Source: Pseudogulbenkiania sp. (lineage in GTDB: Bacteria; Pseudomonadota; Gammaproteobacteria; Burkholderiales; Chromobacteriaceae). Taken from it: 64,000 bases of DNA. Below are positions 26,488 to 38,052 of this stretch, in pieces. The number at the start of each line of letters is the position of its first letter. The stretch's first letter is position 1. The stretch lies in the NCBI GenBank assembly GCA_018260425.1, contig JAGLBD010000006.1, forward strand, positions 32,569 through 96,568, in the 5' to 3' direction. Made by a program: the position numbers and the translations under genes. The notes beneath the pieces are model-generated. The model was not told where the DNA came from, searched no databases, and saw only the letters and a list, made by a program, of their open reading frames with translations.

Positions 26488-27987
26488 TTAATGGTCTACG
26501 AGCTTGCTTTGTGCGACGTGTGCAATCAGGTCATTGACCGAGAAATGCATCTTGCTGATGAACGCCTGCGGGTAGAGACCCATGCCCAGAACCATCAGGG
26601 CCAGAATCGCCAGGATCAGGAATTCACGCTTGTTCACATCTTTCATGTCGGCCACATGGCTGTTGGCAACTTCACCGAACAGCACGCGCTTGTACATCCA
26701 CAGGGTGTACGCTGCACCAAAAATCAGCGTGGTCGCGGCCAGGAAGGCGTACCAGAAATTCACCTGTACGGCGCCAAGCACCACCATACCTTCGCCGACG
26801 AAGCCGGAGGTTGCCGGCAGACCGGCGTTGGCCATCGAGAACAGCATCATGAAGGACGCGAAAATCGGCATCTTGTTGGCCACACCACCGTAGTCGGCGA
26901 TATTGCGGCTGTGTACGCGGTCATACATGACACCGATACACATAAACATCGCGGCGGAAACGAAACCGTGCGACACCATCTGGATCAGCGCACCCTCAAC
27001 GGCCCAGGCATTCAGCTGGGTGCCGGAGAACATGAACATACCGAGCGTCACAAAACCCATGTGGGAAATGGAGGAGTAAGCCACCAGTTTCTTCATGTCG
27101 GTTTGTACCAAAGCCACCAGACCGATGTACACCACGGCGACCAGCGACAGAGCCACCATGGCCGGAGCAAAGTAGTGACAGGCATCCGGAACGATCGGCA
27201 GGGCAAACCGCAGGAAACCGTAGGCACCGATCTTCAGGGTGATCGCCGCCAGCACCATCGAGCCGCCGGTCGGCGCTTCGACGTGGGCATCCGGCAACCA
27301 GGTATGCACCGGCCACATCGGCACTTTCACGGCAAACGACAGGAAGAAGGCGATGAACACCATGACCTGAACATTCATGGCCAGACGCGCATCATGGAAG
27401 GAGGCGATTTCGAAACTGCCGGTCTGACGCGACAGGTAGATGAACGCCACCAGCATCAACAGCGAACCGAGCAAGGTGTAGAGGAAGAACTTGATCGACG
27501 CATACACGCGGCGCGGACCACCCCAGACACCGATGATCAGGTACATCGGGATCAGCATCGCTTCGAAGAACACGTAGAACAGGATCGCGTCCAGCGCGGC
27601 AAAGGCACCGTTGATCAGACCCGACATGATCAGGAAGGCCGCCATGTACTGCGCGACACGCTTCTCGATCACCTGCCAGCCCGCCAGCACCACCAGCACC
27701 GTGGTGAAGCTGTTGAGCACCACGAACAGCATCGAAATACCGTCGACGCCGAGGTGGTAGTTAATGTTCAACGCCTCGATCCAGGGGCGCATTTCTTCAA
27801 ACTGCATGCCACCATGCAGGTCGGTAAAGCTTGTATACAGCGGCAACGACAGCAGGAAGCTGGCCACTGAGCCGACCAGCGCGACCCACCGCGCGAGTCC
27901 GGCCCGCTGATCCCCTCCCGTTGCCAGCACCAGCAATCCGGCCACTATCGGGGCCCAGATCACCAGACTCAAGAGATTTGTGAACAT
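26488..27987 (-). CDS. nuoM: NADH-quinone oxidoreductase subunit M
   Basis: Antiporter-like proton-channel subunit of the complex I membrane arm. 499 aa from the ATG at 27987 (N-terminus MFTNLLSLVIWAPI, as in neisserial NuoM). An in-frame ATG 4 codons upstream at 27999 is also possible, and neither has a strong RBS. Signature elements: LFYVFFEAMLIPMYLIIG (TM5 Glu), FAVKVPMWPVHTWLPDAHVEAP (TM7 Lys), TDMKKLVAYSSISHMGFVTLG (TM8 Lys) and KRVLFGEV at the end. Lies between nuoL and nuoN. Confidence 0.95.
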   Translation of the reverse strand: MFTNLLSLVIWAPIVAGLLVLATGGDQRAGLARWVALVGSVASFLLSLPLYTSFTDLHGGMQFEEMRPWIEALNINYHLGVDGISMLFVVLNSFTTVLVVLAGWQVIEKRVAQYMAAFLIMSGLINGAFAALDAILFYVFFEAMLIPMYLIIGVWGGPRRVYASIKFFLYTLLGSLLMLVAFIYLSRQTGSFEIASFHDARLAMNVQVMVFIAFFLSFAVKVPMWPVHTWLPDAHVEAPTGGSMVLAAITLKIGAYGFLRFALPIVPDACHYFAPAMVALSLVAVVYIGLVALVQTDMKKLVAYSSISHMGFVTLGMFMFSGTQLNAWAVEGALIQMVSHGFVSAAMFMCIGVMYDRVHSRNIADYGGVANKMPIFASFMMLFSMANAGLPATSGFVGEGMVVLGAVQVNFWYAFLAATTLIFGAAYTLWMYKRVLFGEVANSHVADMKDVNKREFLILAILALMVLGMGLYPQAFISKMHFSVNDLIAHVAQSKLVDH

Positions 27988-28026
27988 AGTCAAACCCATT
28001 TGTTATTGCAATCCCAGTGTCTGCTA

Positions 28027-30054
28027 TCAGTGCAGAACCAGCGGCAGAATCCAGTAGCTCACCAGCGCCAGAACGCCGAGAACCATTGTCGCTGCATAGG
28101 TATAAATGAAGCCGGTTTGCAGCTTGCGCACCACGCCGGCAAATGCGCCGACCAGACGGGCGGTACCATTCACCAACAGCCCGTCGATCAACAGCATGTC
28201 ACCGATTTTCCAGAAGAAGGTACCCAGCGCACGCGATCCCTTGGCAAACACCGCAAAGTAGATCTCGTCCAGATAGTACTTGTTCTCCAGCAGGCTATGC
28301 ACCGGGGCACAGCGTTGCTTGATCGCGGCCGGAATGTGCGGGGCCTTCATATAGAAGAACCAGGCCAGTGCGACACCGGACAGTGCCAGCCACAAGGGAG
28401 CGGTCGTCAGCGAATGCAGGGCCATGGCGACCGGGCCGTGGAACTCTTCCGCCAGTTCGTGCATCACCGGGTGACGCAAGGCATCGACGAAGATCACGTC
28501 CTTGAAGAAGTGGCCGTACAGCAGCGGTTCGATGGCGAAGAAACCCACCAGTACCGACGGAATGGCCAGCATCACCAGCGGCAGGGTCACGACCCAAGGC
28601 GATTCGTGCGGGGTATCGTTCGGGCCCAGGCCATGATGATGGTCATGGTCGTCGTGGCCATGATCGTGATGCCCCTTTTCCATCCAGCGTTCCTTGCCGT
28701 GGAAGACCAGGAAGTACATCCGGAAAGAATAGAAGGCCGTCACGAACACACCGGCCAGCAGTGCGAAGGAAGCAAAACCCGACGCCGGCAAATGGGATGC
28801 CAGCACCGCTTCGATGATCGAGTCCTTGGAGTAGAAACCGGCGAAGAATGGGGTTCCGATCAGCGCCAGCGAACCGAGCAGCGAGGTAATCCAGGTGATC
28901 GGCATGTACTTGCGCAGACCGCCCATATTGCGCATGTCTTGATCGTGGTGCATGCCCATGATCACCGAACCTGCCCCCAGGAACAGCAAGGCCTTGAAGA
29001 AGGCATGCGTCATCACGTGGAACATGGCAACGCTGTAGGCCGATGCGCCCAGCGCTACGGTCATGTAACCCAGCTGCGACAGGGTGGAGTAAGCCACCAC
29101 GCGCTTGATGTCGTTCTGCACGATGCCGAGGAAGCCCATGAACAGTGCCGTGATCGAACCGGCTACCATCACCACGTTCAGTGCGGTATCGGACAGTTCG
29201 AACAGCGGGCTCATGCGCGACACCATGAAGATACCGGCCGTCACCATGGTGGCGGCGTGGATCAGCGCGGAGATCGGGGTCGGGCCTTCCATGGAGTCAG
29301 GCAGCCAGACATGCAACGGGAACTGGGCCGATTTACCCATCGCACCGATGAACAGCAGGATGCAGGTAACCGTCATCAGCGACCAGCTGTGGCCCGGAAT
29401 GATCTCGATGGTCTTGCTGGCCAGTGCCGGAGCCGCCGCAAACACATCGGTGTAGTTCAGCGAGCCACCGAAGTAGGCCAGCACCAAACCGATACCGAGG
29501 ATGAAGCCGAAGTCACCGACGCGGTTGACCAGAAACGCTTTCAGGTTGGCGAACACCGCCGTCGATCGCTTGAACCAGAAACCGATCAGCAGGTAGGACA
29601 CCAGACCCACCGCTTCCCAACCGAAGAACAGCTGGATGAAGTTGTTGCTCATCACCAGCATCAGCATCGAGAAGGTAAACAGCGAGATGTAGCTGAAGAA
29701 GCGCTGGTAACCCGGATCTTCATGCATGTAGCCGATGGTATAGATATGCACCATCAACGACACCGAGGTCACCACCACCAGCATCATCGCGGTGAGGGAG
29801 TCAACCAGGAAGCCGACCGAATAGGTCTGGCCAGCCACGGTCAGCCAGGTATACACCGGGCCATTGAACACTTCTGCATTTCCCGACAGGAAACCCAGAA
29901 GCACCTTGATCGACAGGACAGCCGACACGGCGACACCGGTAATGGTGACGACGTGCGCGGCGCGACGGCCGATCGCCCATCCAAACAGGCCTGCAATGAT
30001 GGACCCGGCCAGTGGCGCCAGGGCGATCAGCAGGTATAAGCTCTTCATATCCAT
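28027..30054 (-). CDS. nuoL: NADH-quinone oxidoreductase subunit L
   Basis: Distal proton-pumping subunit of complex I with the long lateral helix. 675 aa, N-terminus MDMKSLYLLIALAPLAGSI. Motifs: FGWEAVGLVSYLLIGFW (TM5 Glu), GKSAQFPLHVWLPDSMEGPTP (TM7 Lys), NDIKRVVAYSTLSQLGYM (TM8 Lys) and ALIGTPFFAGFYSKDSI (TM12). Between helices 13 and 14 there is a His/Asp-rich loop of about 20 residues (GHHDHGHDDHDHHHG) that could bind metal ions. The C-terminal lateral helix and anchor are present. Precedes nuoM. Confidence 0.96.
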   Translation of the reverse strand: MDMKSLYLLIALAPLAGSIIAGLFGWAIGRRAAHVVTITGVAVSAVLSIKVLLGFLSGNAEVFNGPVYTWLTVAGQTYSVGFLVDSLTAMMLVVVTSVSLMVHIYTIGYMHEDPGYQRFFSYISLFTFSMLMLVMSNNFIQLFFGWEAVGLVSYLLIGFWFKRSTAVFANLKAFLVNRVGDFGFILGIGLVLAYFGGSLNYTDVFAAAPALASKTIEIIPGHSWSLMTVTCILLFIGAMGKSAQFPLHVWLPDSMEGPTPISALIHAATMVTAGIFMVSRMSPLFELSDTALNVVMVAGSITALFMGFLGIVQNDIKRVVAYSTLSQLGYMTVALGASAYSVAMFHVMTHAFFKALLFLGAGSVIMGMHHDQDMRNMGGLRKYMPITWITSLLGSLALIGTPFFAGFYSKDSIIEAVLASHLPASGFASFALLAGVFVTAFYSFRMYFLVFHGKERWMEKGHHDHGHDDHDHHHGLGPNDTPHESPWVVTLPLVMLAIPSVLVGFFAIEPLLYGHFFKDVIFVDALRHPVMHELAEEFHGPVAMALHSLTTAPLWLALSGVALAWFFYMKAPHIPAAIKQRCAPVHSLLENKYYLDEIYFAVFAKGSRALGTFFWKIGDMLLIDGLLVNGTARLVGAFAGVVRKLQTGFIYTYAATMVLGVLALVSYWILPLVLH

Positions 30055-30090
30055 GCTTGTCGTGCTTTGTAGTTTGGTATCCGGTTTGCC

Positions 30091-30396
30091 TTAGCCTTTG
30101 AGGCTGCCCAAGTCTTCAACATTGATCGACTGCAGTTTGCGGAACAACACCACCAAAATGGCCAGGCCAATGGCGGATTCCGCAGCGGCAACCGTCAGAA
30201 TGAAGAAAACAAAAATCTGCCCTGCCGTATCCGACAGGTAATGCGAGAACGCAATGAAGTTGAAGTTCACCGCGAGCAGCATCAGTTCGATCGCCATCAA
30301 CAGAACGATCACGTTCTTCCGGTTCAGAAAGATTCCCAGCACACTGATCGCGAACAGGATAGCGGCCAGCACCAGGAAGTGAGTCAGCGTAAGCAC
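30091..30396 (-). CDS. nuoK: NADH-quinone oxidoreductase subunit K
   Basis: Three-helix membrane subunit (MrpC-like) of complex I. 101 aa from a GTG at 30396, with GGGGGAAA directly upstream; this gives the standard NuoK length. Conserved Glu residues lie in [21 protein letters not shown] (TM2) and [19 protein letters not shown] (TM3). Lies between nuoJ and nuoL. Confidence 0.94.
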   Translation of the reverse strand: MLTLTHFLVLAAILFAISVLGIFLNRKNVIVLLMAIELMLLAVNFNFIAFSHYLSDTAGQIFVFFILTVAAAESAIGLAILVVLFRKLQSINVEDLGSLKG

Positions 30397-30421
30397 GTTT
30401 CCCCCTTTTCTTGATTGGCCG

Positions 30422-31069
30422 TCAGGCCTGTTGTTGATCAGCGGCAGCGGCATCGTCACCGGCTGCAGCAGGCTTTTCGGCTTCCATCTTCACAATGCGC
30501 ACGCGATCATTGCGACGCACGGCAACCTGGTCACCCGGATTGACGAACTTGGTGTCCTTGCGTTTACGCATGGTCAGGGCGATGGCCGCAACGATCGCCA
30601 CCAGCAGCACCATGGACGCCAGCTCGAACGGATACAGGTAACGGGTGTAAAGCAGCAGGCCCAGTTCGCGGATATTGCTGAAATCCGCCGGCAGCGCTGC
30701 GCGGGGAGTATATTCGGCAAGCCGCGCTTCCGGACGCATCAGCACCAGACTCATCTCGCCCATCATGACCGCGGCGATTACACCGGCGAGCGGGAAGTGA
30801 CGCCAGAACCCTTCGCGCATTTTCTCGATATTGATATCGAGCATCATCAGCACGAACAGGAACAGCACCATCACCGCACCCACATAGACCAACACCAGAG
30901 TGATGGCCAGGAACTCCGACTCAAGCAGCATCCAGTGACCGGCACTGGTCACGAAGGCCAGTACCAGATACAGGGCGGCATGCACCGGGTTCTTGGCGGT
31001 GATCACCTTGAACGACGAGAAGATCAGTATCGCCGACAGAACGTAGAAAACAACGCTGGTAAAGCTCAT
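30422..31069 (-). CDS. nuoJ: NADH-quinone oxidoreductase subunit J
   Basis: Five-helix membrane subunit of complex I. 215 aa from ATG 31069 (GGGGGG-rich RBS 6-9 bases upstream). TM3 carries the pi-bulge signature [21 protein letters not shown]. The first 170 residues match the family. The last 40 ([16 protein letters not shown] followed by an Ala/Asp/Gln-rich end) form a soluble low-complexity tail of a kind that varies between species. Confidence 0.94.
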   Translation of the reverse strand: MSFTSVVFYVLSAILIFSSFKVITAKNPVHAALYLVLAFVTSAGHWMLLESEFLAITLVLVYVGAVMVLFLFVLMMLDINIEKMREGFWRHFPLAGVIAAVMMGEMSLVLMRPEARLAEYTPRAALPADFSNIRELGLLLYTRYLYPFELASMVLLVAIVAAIALTMRKRKDTKFVNPGDQVAVRRNDRVRIVKMEAEKPAAAGDDAAAADQQQA

Positions 31070-31079
31070 GTCCCCCCCT

Positions 31080-31568
31080 TTAGCGGTACTTGGCATCGGC
31101 TGCCTTGCGGGCAGCGATTTCCGACTCGTACTTGTCACCTACCGCCAGCAACATCGGCTTGGTGTAGTACAGGTCACCACGCTTCTCGCCGTGGTATTCG
31201 AAAATGTGGGTTTCCACAATCGCATCGACCGGGCATGCCTCTTCGCAAAAGCCACAGAAAATGCACTTGGTCAAATCGATGTCGTAACGGCTGGTGCGGC
31301 GGGTGCCGTCATCACGCTGCTCGGACTCGATGGTAATCGCCATGGCCGGGCAAACGGCCTCGCACAACTTACAGGCGATGCAACGCTCTTCGCCATTGGC
31401 GTAGCGTCGCTGGGCATGCAGGCCGCGGAAACGGGGAGACAACGGCGTCTTCTCTTCCGGGAACTGCACGGTGATCTTGCGGGCAAACAGGTGACGACCC
31501 GTCAACATCAGGCCTTTGACCAGCTCCACCAGCAAGAACGTCTTGAAAAAATTGCGAATAGTTTCCAT
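31080..31568 (-). CDS. nuoI: NADH-quinone oxidoreductase subunit I
   Basis: Peripheral-arm ferredoxin-like subunit carrying the two [4Fe-4S] clusters N6a and N6b that pass electrons to N2. 162 aa. Two complete 8Fe ferredoxin motifs: [16 protein letters not shown] and [19 protein letters not shown]. The N-terminal amphipathic helix ([21 protein letters not shown]) anchors it to the membrane arm. Confidence 0.96.
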   Translation of the reverse strand: METIRNFFKTFLLVELVKGLMLTGRHLFARKITVQFPEEKTPLSPRFRGLHAQRRYANGEERCIACKLCEAVCPAMAITIESEQRDDGTRRTSRYDIDLTKCIFCGFCEEACPVDAIVETHIFEYHGEKRGDLYYTKPMLLAVGDKYESEIAARKAADAKYR

Positions 31569-31587
31569 GCTCTTCTCTTTCGCCGAA

Positions 31588-32634
31588 TCACTTCCAGAGC
31601 GACAGCGGGCTCATCATCCAGGCCCCCAGCACGACAATCCAGACCAGCGTAACCGGAATGAACACCTTCCAACCCAAACGCATGATCTGGTCGTAGCGGT
31701 AACGCGGGAACGTCGCACGGAACCACAGGAAGCAGAACAGTACCAGGGACATCTTGGCCGCCATCCAGACGAAACCGCCCTGCCCCAGCGCACCAAAACT
31801 GGCCGGGAACGGCGACAACCAGCCGCCGAGGAACAGGAGGGAGGTCATGGCCGCAATCAGGATCATGTTGGCGTATTCAGCCAGGAAGAAGATCGCGAAG
31901 GCCATCCCGGAATACTCGACGTGGAAACCGGCAACGATTTCCGACTCGCCTTCCGCCACGTCGAACGGAGCACGGTTGGTTTCTGCCACGCCCGAGATCA
32001 GGTAGACCACGAACAGCGGCAGCAGCGGCAACCAGTTCCACGACAGGATGGAGCCACCGGCGATCCCGGTACCTTGCTGACGGACGATCTCGACCAGGTT
32101 CAGATTACCCGACACCATCAGCACACCGACCAGGGCAAAGCCCATGGCCAGTTCGTAGGACACGATCTGCGCCGCAGAGCGCAATGCGCCCAGGAAGGAG
32201 TACTTGGAGTTGGATGCCCAGCCGGCCAGGATGATGCCGTACACGCCCATCGAGCTGATCGCCATGATGTAGAGCAGCGATGCATTGGCATTGGACAATA
32301 CCAGCGTATCGGTGAACGGCACTACTGCCCAGGCGGCAAGTGCCGGCATGATCGACAGCACCGGAGCCAACAGGAAAAGACCCTTGCTCGACTGGGTCGG
32401 CAGGATGATTTCCTTCATCAGCAACTTGATACCGTCAGCCAGCGGCTGCAGCAAACCGAGCGGACCGACACGGTTCGGCCCGATACGGACCTGCATGTAA
32501 CCGATCACCTTACGCTCGGCATAGGTGAGATAGGCCACTGCGATCATCATCGGCGCCACGATGGCGATGATTTTGAGCAGCGTCCAGACCACATAGGCTG
32601 CGTCAGCTCCGAGAATATCTTGCAAGAACGCCAT
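31588..32634 (-). CDS. nuoH: NADH-quinone oxidoreductase subunit H
   Basis: Membrane subunit forming the quinone chamber at the junction of the two arms. 348 aa, about 8 helices. Diagnostic loops: [19 protein letters not shown] near residue 45, [49 protein letters not shown] (acidic first cytoplasmic loop that lines the Q site) and [20 protein letters not shown]. Ends 20 bases before nuoI. Confidence 0.96.
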   Translation of the reverse strand: MAFLQDILGADAAYVVWTLLKIIAIVAPMMIAVAYLTYAERKVIGYMQVRIGPNRVGPLGLLQPLADGIKLLMKEIILPTQSSKGLFLLAPVLSIMPALAAWAVVPFTDTLVLSNANASLLYIMAISSMGVYGIILAGWASNSKYSFLGALRSAAQIVSYELAMGFALVGVLMVSGNLNLVEIVRQQGTGIAGGSILSWNWLPLLPLFVVYLISGVAETNRAPFDVAEGESEIVAGFHVEYSGMAFAIFFLAEYANMILIAAMTSLLFLGGWLSPFPASFGALGQGGFVWMAAKMSLVLFCFLWFRATFPRYRYDQIMRLGWKVFIPVTLVWIVVLGAWMMSPLSLWK

Positions 32635-32636
32635 GA

Positions 32637-34991
32637 TTACCCCTGTTTGATCTCGATCGGGTCAAACATACCGCCCAGAGCGACCGTAGCGACATGCGCG
32701 GCAGCAAGGCGAACCACACCTTCCGGCAACGAGTCGTCGGCAACCAGACGAACCTTGATTTCACCCGATCCCTGACGGACCGTCACCTCAGAGCCTGCCG
32801 TCACACCGGCAGCCGCCAGGACGGACGCGGGCGCGCTGGCGACCGGGGCCGCCGCATCGCGCGTTGCCTGCAGAGACTCTGCATGGCGCACGATGGCATC
32901 GGACTGGTAGAGCGGCACTTCACCGACACGCACGAGACCCGTTGCCACCTTGGCATCGGCCTTGACCGACGACAGGGTATTGGACAGTGCCGCGGACAGC
33001 TCGTTACCGGCCAGCCATTCGGCACGGACTTCTTCTACCGAGGTGTAGTCGAAGCCGGCAACGTCCAGCATATTGCCCAGCACGCGCAGCACTTTCCAGG
33101 CCGGACGGGTTTCGCCCAACGGACGAACCACACCGTTAAAGGTCTGCAAGGTACCTTCCATATTCACGAAAGAACCTGCCGTTTCCGTAAACGGGGCGAT
33201 CGGCAACAGCACATCAGCATAATCGAGCAGACCTTCAGAAGCAAAAGAGGTCAGCGCGATCACGGTTTCCGCTGCTTTCATCGCGGCAACGGCGGCTTGC
33301 GGGTTGTAGCTGTCGAAGTCAACTTCGGTGTTCACCAGCACATAGGCCTTGCGCGGAGCGGCGATCATTGCCGCGGCGTTCAGGCCGGCGGTTACGCTCT
33401 TGCCGAAAGCACCACGGGTCGGCACGACGCCGGCCAGTTCGGCACCGACCGAGTTGCCGGCTTCGGACAGCACACCAAAACGTGCACCGCTCACGCGGGC
33501 GATTTCCTGAGCGATCGACACCAGTTCGGCGAAGGACGGATGATGCTGCGCGACGTTGCCCAGCACGATCGACGCGGTTTCTGCGTTGACCAGGCTCTGT
33601 GCGATGCGTTCGGCGTCGGCCGATACCGTCACGGTGGACAGATCGATCTGGCTTTCGCCGGACTTGGCGGCTACCACGGCCTTGAGCACCTGCGCGAAGG
33701 CATTGACCAACGCCAGCGGGCTGACGGTGATGGCGGCATTGACACGGGTCAGCAGTTCTTCGCTCGCCACGTGAATCACATTCAGTTCGCTGCCCTTCTT
33801 CACGGCCTGACGCAGTCGGGACGCCAACAACGGCTGTTCCTTGCGTTGGCTGCTACCCACCACCAGAATCGATTTGGCGGAAGCCAGTTCGGCGATGGAA
33901 GAACCCAGCCATTCGGCACCGGTCTTCAGTGCATCGGCGGAGAAGTCGCTGCGACGCAGACGATAGTCGATGTTGTCGACACCGAAGCCACGCGCCAGCT
34001 TCTGAACCAGATACAGTTCTTCATTGGTGGAGTACGGGCTGGCCAGGAAGCCGATCTCGCTCTTGGCACGGTCGCCGGACGAGCCTTTCAGGCCTTTGAC
34101 CACGTAATCCAGTGCGGTTTGCCAATCGGTGTCATGCCACTTGCCGTCGAACTTGATCATCGGCGTTTTCAGCCGTTTTTCACTGTTCAAGCCTTCGTAG
34201 GAGAAACGGTCACGATCGGAAATCCAGCATTCGTTGATCGATTCGTTTTCCAGCGGCAGAACACGCATCACCTGATTCTGTTTGACCTGCACGATCAGGT
34301 TGGATCCCAGACCGTCATGCGGGCTGACCGACTTGCGACGCGACAATTCCCAGGCACGGGTGCTGTAGCGGAACGGCTTGGAGGTCAGTGCGCCCACCGG
34401 GCACAGATCGATGACGTTGCCGGAGATTTCCGAATTAACCGTCTTGCCCAGGAACGGCAGGATCTCGGAGAATTCTCCGCGATTGGCCATGCCGATTTCC
34501 TGATAGCCGCCGATTTCCTCGGTAAAGCGTACGCAACGGGTGCAGTGGATGCAGCGGCTCATTTCTTCCGCCGACACCAGAGGCCCCATGTCCTTGCCGA
34601 CCACCACGCGCTTTTCTTCCTGGTAACGCGAGCTGCTGCCGCCGTAACCCACGGCGATATCCTGCAACTGGCATTCGCCGCCCTGATCGCAGATCGGGCA
34701 GTCCAGCGGGTGGTTGATCAGCAGGAACTCCATCACGCCTTGCTGCGCTTTACGCGCGAGGTCGGAATGGGTATGCACTTTCATGCCGTCGGTCACCGGT
34801 GTGGCACAGGCCGGCAACGGTTTCGGGGCTTTTTCGACTTCTACCAGACACATGCGGCAGTTGGCCGCAATGGACAGTTTCTTGTGATAGCAGAAGTGCG
34901 GAATATGGGTACCCACCGAGTGGGCAGCTTCCATTACGGTGCTGCCCTGGGGTACCGTCAGTTTCTTACCGTCGATTTCGATTTCAAGCAT
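32637..34991 (-). CDS. nuoG: NADH-quinone oxidoreductase subunit G
   Basis: Large peripheral-arm subunit carrying Fe-S clusters N1b, N4 and N5. 784 aa. The N-terminal 2Fe-2S domain ([24 protein letters not shown]) is followed by the N5 His/Cys segment [18 protein letters not shown] and the N4 cysteines [13 protein letters not shown], up to about residue 250. The remainder is a molybdopterin-oxidoreductase-like domain ([20 protein letters not shown] onwards) without a cofactor site. The extra N7 cysteines of some proteobacteria are not evident. Ends 2 bases before nuoH. Confidence 0.95.
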   Translation of the reverse strand: MLEIEIDGKKLTVPQGSTVMEAAHSVGTHIPHFCYHKKLSIAANCRMCLVEVEKAPKPLPACATPVTDGMKVHTHSDLARKAQQGVMEFLLINHPLDCPICDQGGECQLQDIAVGYGGSSSRYQEEKRVVVGKDMGPLVSAEEMSRCIHCTRCVRFTEEIGGYQEIGMANRGEFSEILPFLGKTVNSEISGNVIDLCPVGALTSKPFRYSTRAWELSRRKSVSPHDGLGSNLIVQVKQNQVMRVLPLENESINECWISDRDRFSYEGLNSEKRLKTPMIKFDGKWHDTDWQTALDYVVKGLKGSSGDRAKSEIGFLASPYSTNEELYLVQKLARGFGVDNIDYRLRRSDFSADALKTGAEWLGSSIAELASAKSILVVGSSQRKEQPLLASRLRQAVKKGSELNVIHVASEELLTRVNAAITVSPLALVNAFAQVLKAVVAAKSGESQIDLSTVTVSADAERIAQSLVNAETASIVLGNVAQHHPSFAELVSIAQEIARVSGARFGVLSEAGNSVGAELAGVVPTRGAFGKSVTAGLNAAAMIAAPRKAYVLVNTEVDFDSYNPQAAVAAMKAAETVIALTSFASEGLLDYADVLLPIAPFTETAGSFVNMEGTLQTFNGVVRPLGETRPAWKVLRVLGNMLDVAGFDYTSVEEVRAEWLAGNELSAALSNTLSSVKADAKVATGLVRVGEVPLYQSDAIVRHAESLQATRDAAAPVASAPASVLAAAGVTAGSEVTVRQGSGEIKVRLVADDSLPEGVVRLAAAHVATVALGGMFDPIEIKQG

Positions 34992-35030
34992 AGCGTCTCG
35001 CTACCTGAAGTAAGATGACCGGAGACCCGA

Positions 35031-36326
35031 TCAACACCATTTGTGGTCAACCATGCACTTCTTGTGTTCGATGTGGTACTCGAACTCATTGCGGAAGTGC
35101 TTGGTGAAGCTGCGGACCGGGAACACGGCAGCATCGGCCAGCGCGCAAATGGTGCGGCCAGCCATGTTGTTGCCGATCGAGGTCAGGAGGTCCAGATCAT
35201 CGGGACGTCCTTCACCGTTCTCGATACGATGGATGATGCGGTACAGCCAGCCGGTGCCTTCACGGCACGGGGTACACTGACCGCAGGACTCTTCATGGTA
35301 GAAGTAGGCCAGACGCTCCAGCGCCTTGACCATGCAGACGTCCTCGTTCATCACGATCACCGCACCCGAGCCCAGCATGGAACCGGCCTTGCTGATGCTG
35401 TCGTAATCCATGGTGCATTCCATCATGATCTCGGCCGGCAGGATCGGCGCGGACGAACCACCCGGGATCACCGCCTTGAGCTTCTTGCCGTCTTTCATGC
35501 CGCCCGCCATGTCCAGCAGGACGGAGAACGGGGTGCCCAGCGGGATCTCGTAGTTGCCCGGACGATTGACGTGCCCGGAGACCGAGAACAGCTTGGTGCC
35601 GCCATTGTTCGGCTTGCCCGCTTCGAGAAACTTCTGTGCGCCGTCACGGATGATGAACGGCACCGAAGCGAACGACTCGGTGTTGTTGATGGTGGTCGGC
35701 TTGCCGTACAGACCGAAGCTGGCCGGGAACGGCGGTTTGAAGCGCGGTTGGCCCTTCTTGCCTTCCAGCGACTCCAGCAACGCGGTTTCTTCACCGCAGA
35801 TGTAGGCGCCGTAACCATGGGCCGCATACAGGTCGAAGCTGAAACCGGTGCCGAGAATGTTTTCACCGAGCAGGCCGGCCTTGCGGGCTTCGTCCAGCGC
35901 TTCTTCGAAACGCTCGTACTCGGCAAAGATCTCGCCGTGGATGTAGTTGTAACCGGAGCGGGTGCCCATTGCGTAACCGGCGATGATCATGCCTTCGATC
36001 AGCGCATGCGGGTTGAAACGCAGGATGTCGCGATCCTTGAAGGTACCCGGCTCGCCCTCGTCGGTGTTGCACACCACATACTTGTCGCCCGGGAAGCTGC
36101 GCGGCATGAAGCTCCACTTCAGGCCGGTCGGGAAACCCGCACCGCCACGGCCACGCAGGCCGGAGTTCTTCACTTCCGCGATCACGTCTTCCTGCGCCAT
36201 GCCCGATTGCAGGATGCGTTTCAGGGCTTCATAGCCACCGCGGGCCTGATAGGCCGCCAAACGCCAGCAATCAGCTTCCGCCGTGTCGACATTCTCGAAA
36301 ATCACGCCATTGACGAAGATAGCCAT
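35031..36326 (-). CDS. nuoF: NADH-quinone oxidoreductase subunit F
   Basis: NADH-oxidising subunit with FMN and cluster N3. 431 aa. FMN/NADH-binding glycine loops: [17 protein letters not shown] near residue 60-75 and [23 protein letters not shown] near 180. [22 protein letters not shown] is followed by the N3 [4Fe-4S] ligands [15 protein letters not shown] and the distal Cys in [12 protein letters not shown]. The start codon overlaps the nuoE stop (TAATG). Confidence 0.96.
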   Translation of the reverse strand: MAIFVNGVIFENVDTAEADCWRLAAYQARGGYEALKRILQSGMAQEDVIAEVKNSGLRGRGGAGFPTGLKWSFMPRSFPGDKYVVCNTDEGEPGTFKDRDILRFNPHALIEGMIIAGYAMGTRSGYNYIHGEIFAEYERFEEALDEARKAGLLGENILGTGFSFDLYAAHGYGAYICGEETALLESLEGKKGQPRFKPPFPASFGLYGKPTTINNTESFASVPFIIRDGAQKFLEAGKPNNGGTKLFSVSGHVNRPGNYEIPLGTPFSVLLDMAGGMKDGKKLKAVIPGGSSAPILPAEIMMECTMDYDSISKAGSMLGSGAVIVMNEDVCMVKALERLAYFYHEESCGQCTPCREGTGWLYRIIHRIENGEGRPDDLDLLTSIGNNMAGRTICALADAAVFPVRSFTKHFRNEFEYHIEHKKCMVDHKWC

Positions 36327-36799
36327 TATTCCAACTCCGCCAGTTTTTTATCGATGGCGGCCGGGGTCATGAAGCTGCACATCGAGTGATTGTTGACGAG
36401 AAGTACCGGAGCATCGCCACAGGCGCCCATGCACTCGCCTTCCAGCAAAGTGAACTTGCCGTCGGGGGTGGTTTCACCCAGACCGATGCCCAGTTTTTTC
36501 TGGAGGTACTCTGCCGAACTCACGCCGCCACTGAGCGCACAGGGCAGGTTGGTGCATACGGTGATCTTGTATTTACCGACCGGGCGCAGGTTGTACATAT
36601 TGTAGAAAGTCGCCACTTCGAAGGCGGCAACAGGAGGAATTCCCAGGTAATTGGCAACGAACTCGATGGTTTCGGTCGCCAGCCAGCCTTTTTCAACCTG
36701 GGCGATACGCAAGGAGGCCATCACGGCGGATCGTTTCTGATCTGCCGGGTATTTGGCGACCTCACGGTCGATTTTGGCAAGGGATTCTGCGGACAACAT
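36326..36799 (-). CDS. nuoE: NADH-quinone oxidoreductase subunit E
   Basis: Carries the off-path 2Fe-2S cluster N1a next to NuoF. 157 aa, thioredoxin-like fold. Cluster ligands: [11 protein letters not shown] and later [17 protein letters not shown]. The N-terminal helical domain has [17 protein letters not shown]. Translationally coupled both ways: its ATG overlaps the nuoD stop (TGATG) and its stop overlaps the nuoF start. Confidence 0.95.
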   Translation of the reverse strand: MLSAESLAKIDREVAKYPADQKRSAVMASLRIAQVEKGWLATETIEFVANYLGIPPVAAFEVATFYNMYNLRPVGKYKITVCTNLPCALSGGVSSAEYLQKKLGIGLGETTPDGKFTLLEGECMGACGDAPVLLVNNHSMCSFMTPAAIDKKLAELE

Positions 36800-38052
36800 C
36801 AGCGGTCAATCTCCCCAAACACGATATCCTGCGTACCGATGATCGCCACCACGTCGGCGATCATGTGGCCACGCGCCATTTCGTCCAGAGCGGCCAGATG
36901 GGCATAACCCGGGGCACGAATCTTGAGACGGTACGGCTTGTTGGCGCCGTCGGAGACCAGATAGATGCCGAACTCGCCCTTCGGGTGCTCGACAGCCGCG
37001 TAGGCCTCGCCCTCCGGCACATGCATGCCTTCGGTAAACAGCTTGAAGTGGTGAATCAGCTCTTCCATATTGGTCTTCATCGCTTCGCGCGACGGCGGAG
37101 CCACCTTATGGTTGGCGCTGATAACCGGGCCAGGATTCTTCTTCAGCCAGTCGACACACTGGGCGATGATGCGGTTGGACTGACGGAGTTCCTCGATACG
37201 AACCAGATAGCGGTCGTAACAGTCGCCGTTCACCCCGACCGGAATATCGAAATCCAGATCGGCATACACATCGTAAGGCTGCTTCTTGCGCAAGTCCCAG
37301 GCGATACCGGAACCCCGCAACATCGCGCCGGTGAAGCCCAGGTTCATCGCACGTTCCGGACTGACCACACCGATACCGACCGTACGCTGTTTCCAGATAC
37401 GGTTATCGGTCAGCAAGGTCTCGTACTCGTCGACCAGCCCCGGGAAACGCTTGGTGAAGTCTTCGATGAAGTCCAGCAGCGAGCCCTGACGACCTTCATT
37501 GAGGCGAGCCAGTTCACGGGCATTCTTGATCTTGGACACGGTGTACTGCGGCATGGAGTCCGGCAGATCGCGATAGACACCGCCCGGGCGGAAGTAAGCC
37601 GCATGCATACGCGCACCGGACACCGCCTCGTAGCAGTCCATCAGGTCTTCACGCTCGCGGAAGGCGTACAGGAACACCGTCATGGCACCGATATCCAGCG
37701 CGTGCGCGCCGATCCACAGCAAGTGGTTCAGGATACGGGTGATTTCCGAGAACATCACGCGGATGTACTGGGCACGCAGCGGCACGTCTACGCCGGTCAT
37801 CTTTTCGATAGCCAGGCAGTAAGCGTGCTCATTGCACATCATCGACACGTAATCCAGACGGTCCATATACGGAAGCGACTGGATAAAGGTCTTGGATTCC
37901 GCCAGCTTTTCAGTACCGCGGTGCAGCAGGCCGATATGCGGGTCGGCACGCTGGATGACTTCACCGTCCAGCTCCAGCACCAGACGCAAAACGCCGTGGG
38001 CGGCCGGGTGCTGCGGACCGAAGTTCAGGGTGTAGTTGCGAATCTCAGCCAC
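36799..38052 (-). CDS. nuoD: NADH-quinone oxidoreductase subunit D
   Basis: 49-kDa-type subunit that forms the quinone headgroup site together with NuoB; related to NiFe hydrogenase large subunits but lacking the metal cysteines. 417 aa. Motifs: [22 protein letters not shown] (Q-site His), [29 protein letters not shown] helix start and the C-terminal [18 protein letters not shown]. Overlaps nuoC by 8 bases at its start. Confidence 0.96.
   Translation of the reverse strand: MAEIRNYTLNFGPQHPAAHGVLRLVLELDGEVIQRADPHIGLLHRGTEKLAESKTFIQSLPYMDRLDYVSMMCNEHAYCLAIEKMTGVDVPLRAQYIRVMFSEITRILNHLLWIGAHALDIGAMTVFLYAFREREDLMDCYEAVSGARMHAAYFRPGGVYRDLPDSMPQYTVSKIKNARELARLNEGRQGSLLDFIEDFTKRFPGLVDEYETLLTDNRIWKQRTVGIGVVSPERAMNLGFTGAMLRGSGIAWDLRKKQPYDVYADLDFDIPVGVNGDCYDRYLVRIEELRQSNRIIAQCVDWLKKNPGPVISANHKVAPPSREAMKTNMEELIHHFKLFTEGMHVPEGEAYAAVEHPKGEFGIYLVSDGANKPYRLKIRAPGYAHLAALDEMARGHMIADVVAIIGTQDIVFGEIDR

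Noticed and set aside
24612..30039. Very long plus-strand open frames opposite nuoN, nuoM and nuoL
   Set aside because: Antisense shadows caused by high GC and hydrophobic codons on the real strand; translations are His/Gln-rich and unlike proteins.
32694..35018. 774-codon plus-strand frame opposite nuoG
   Set aside because: Covers nuoG almost exactly in antisense; nuoG is certain from its Fe-S motifs.
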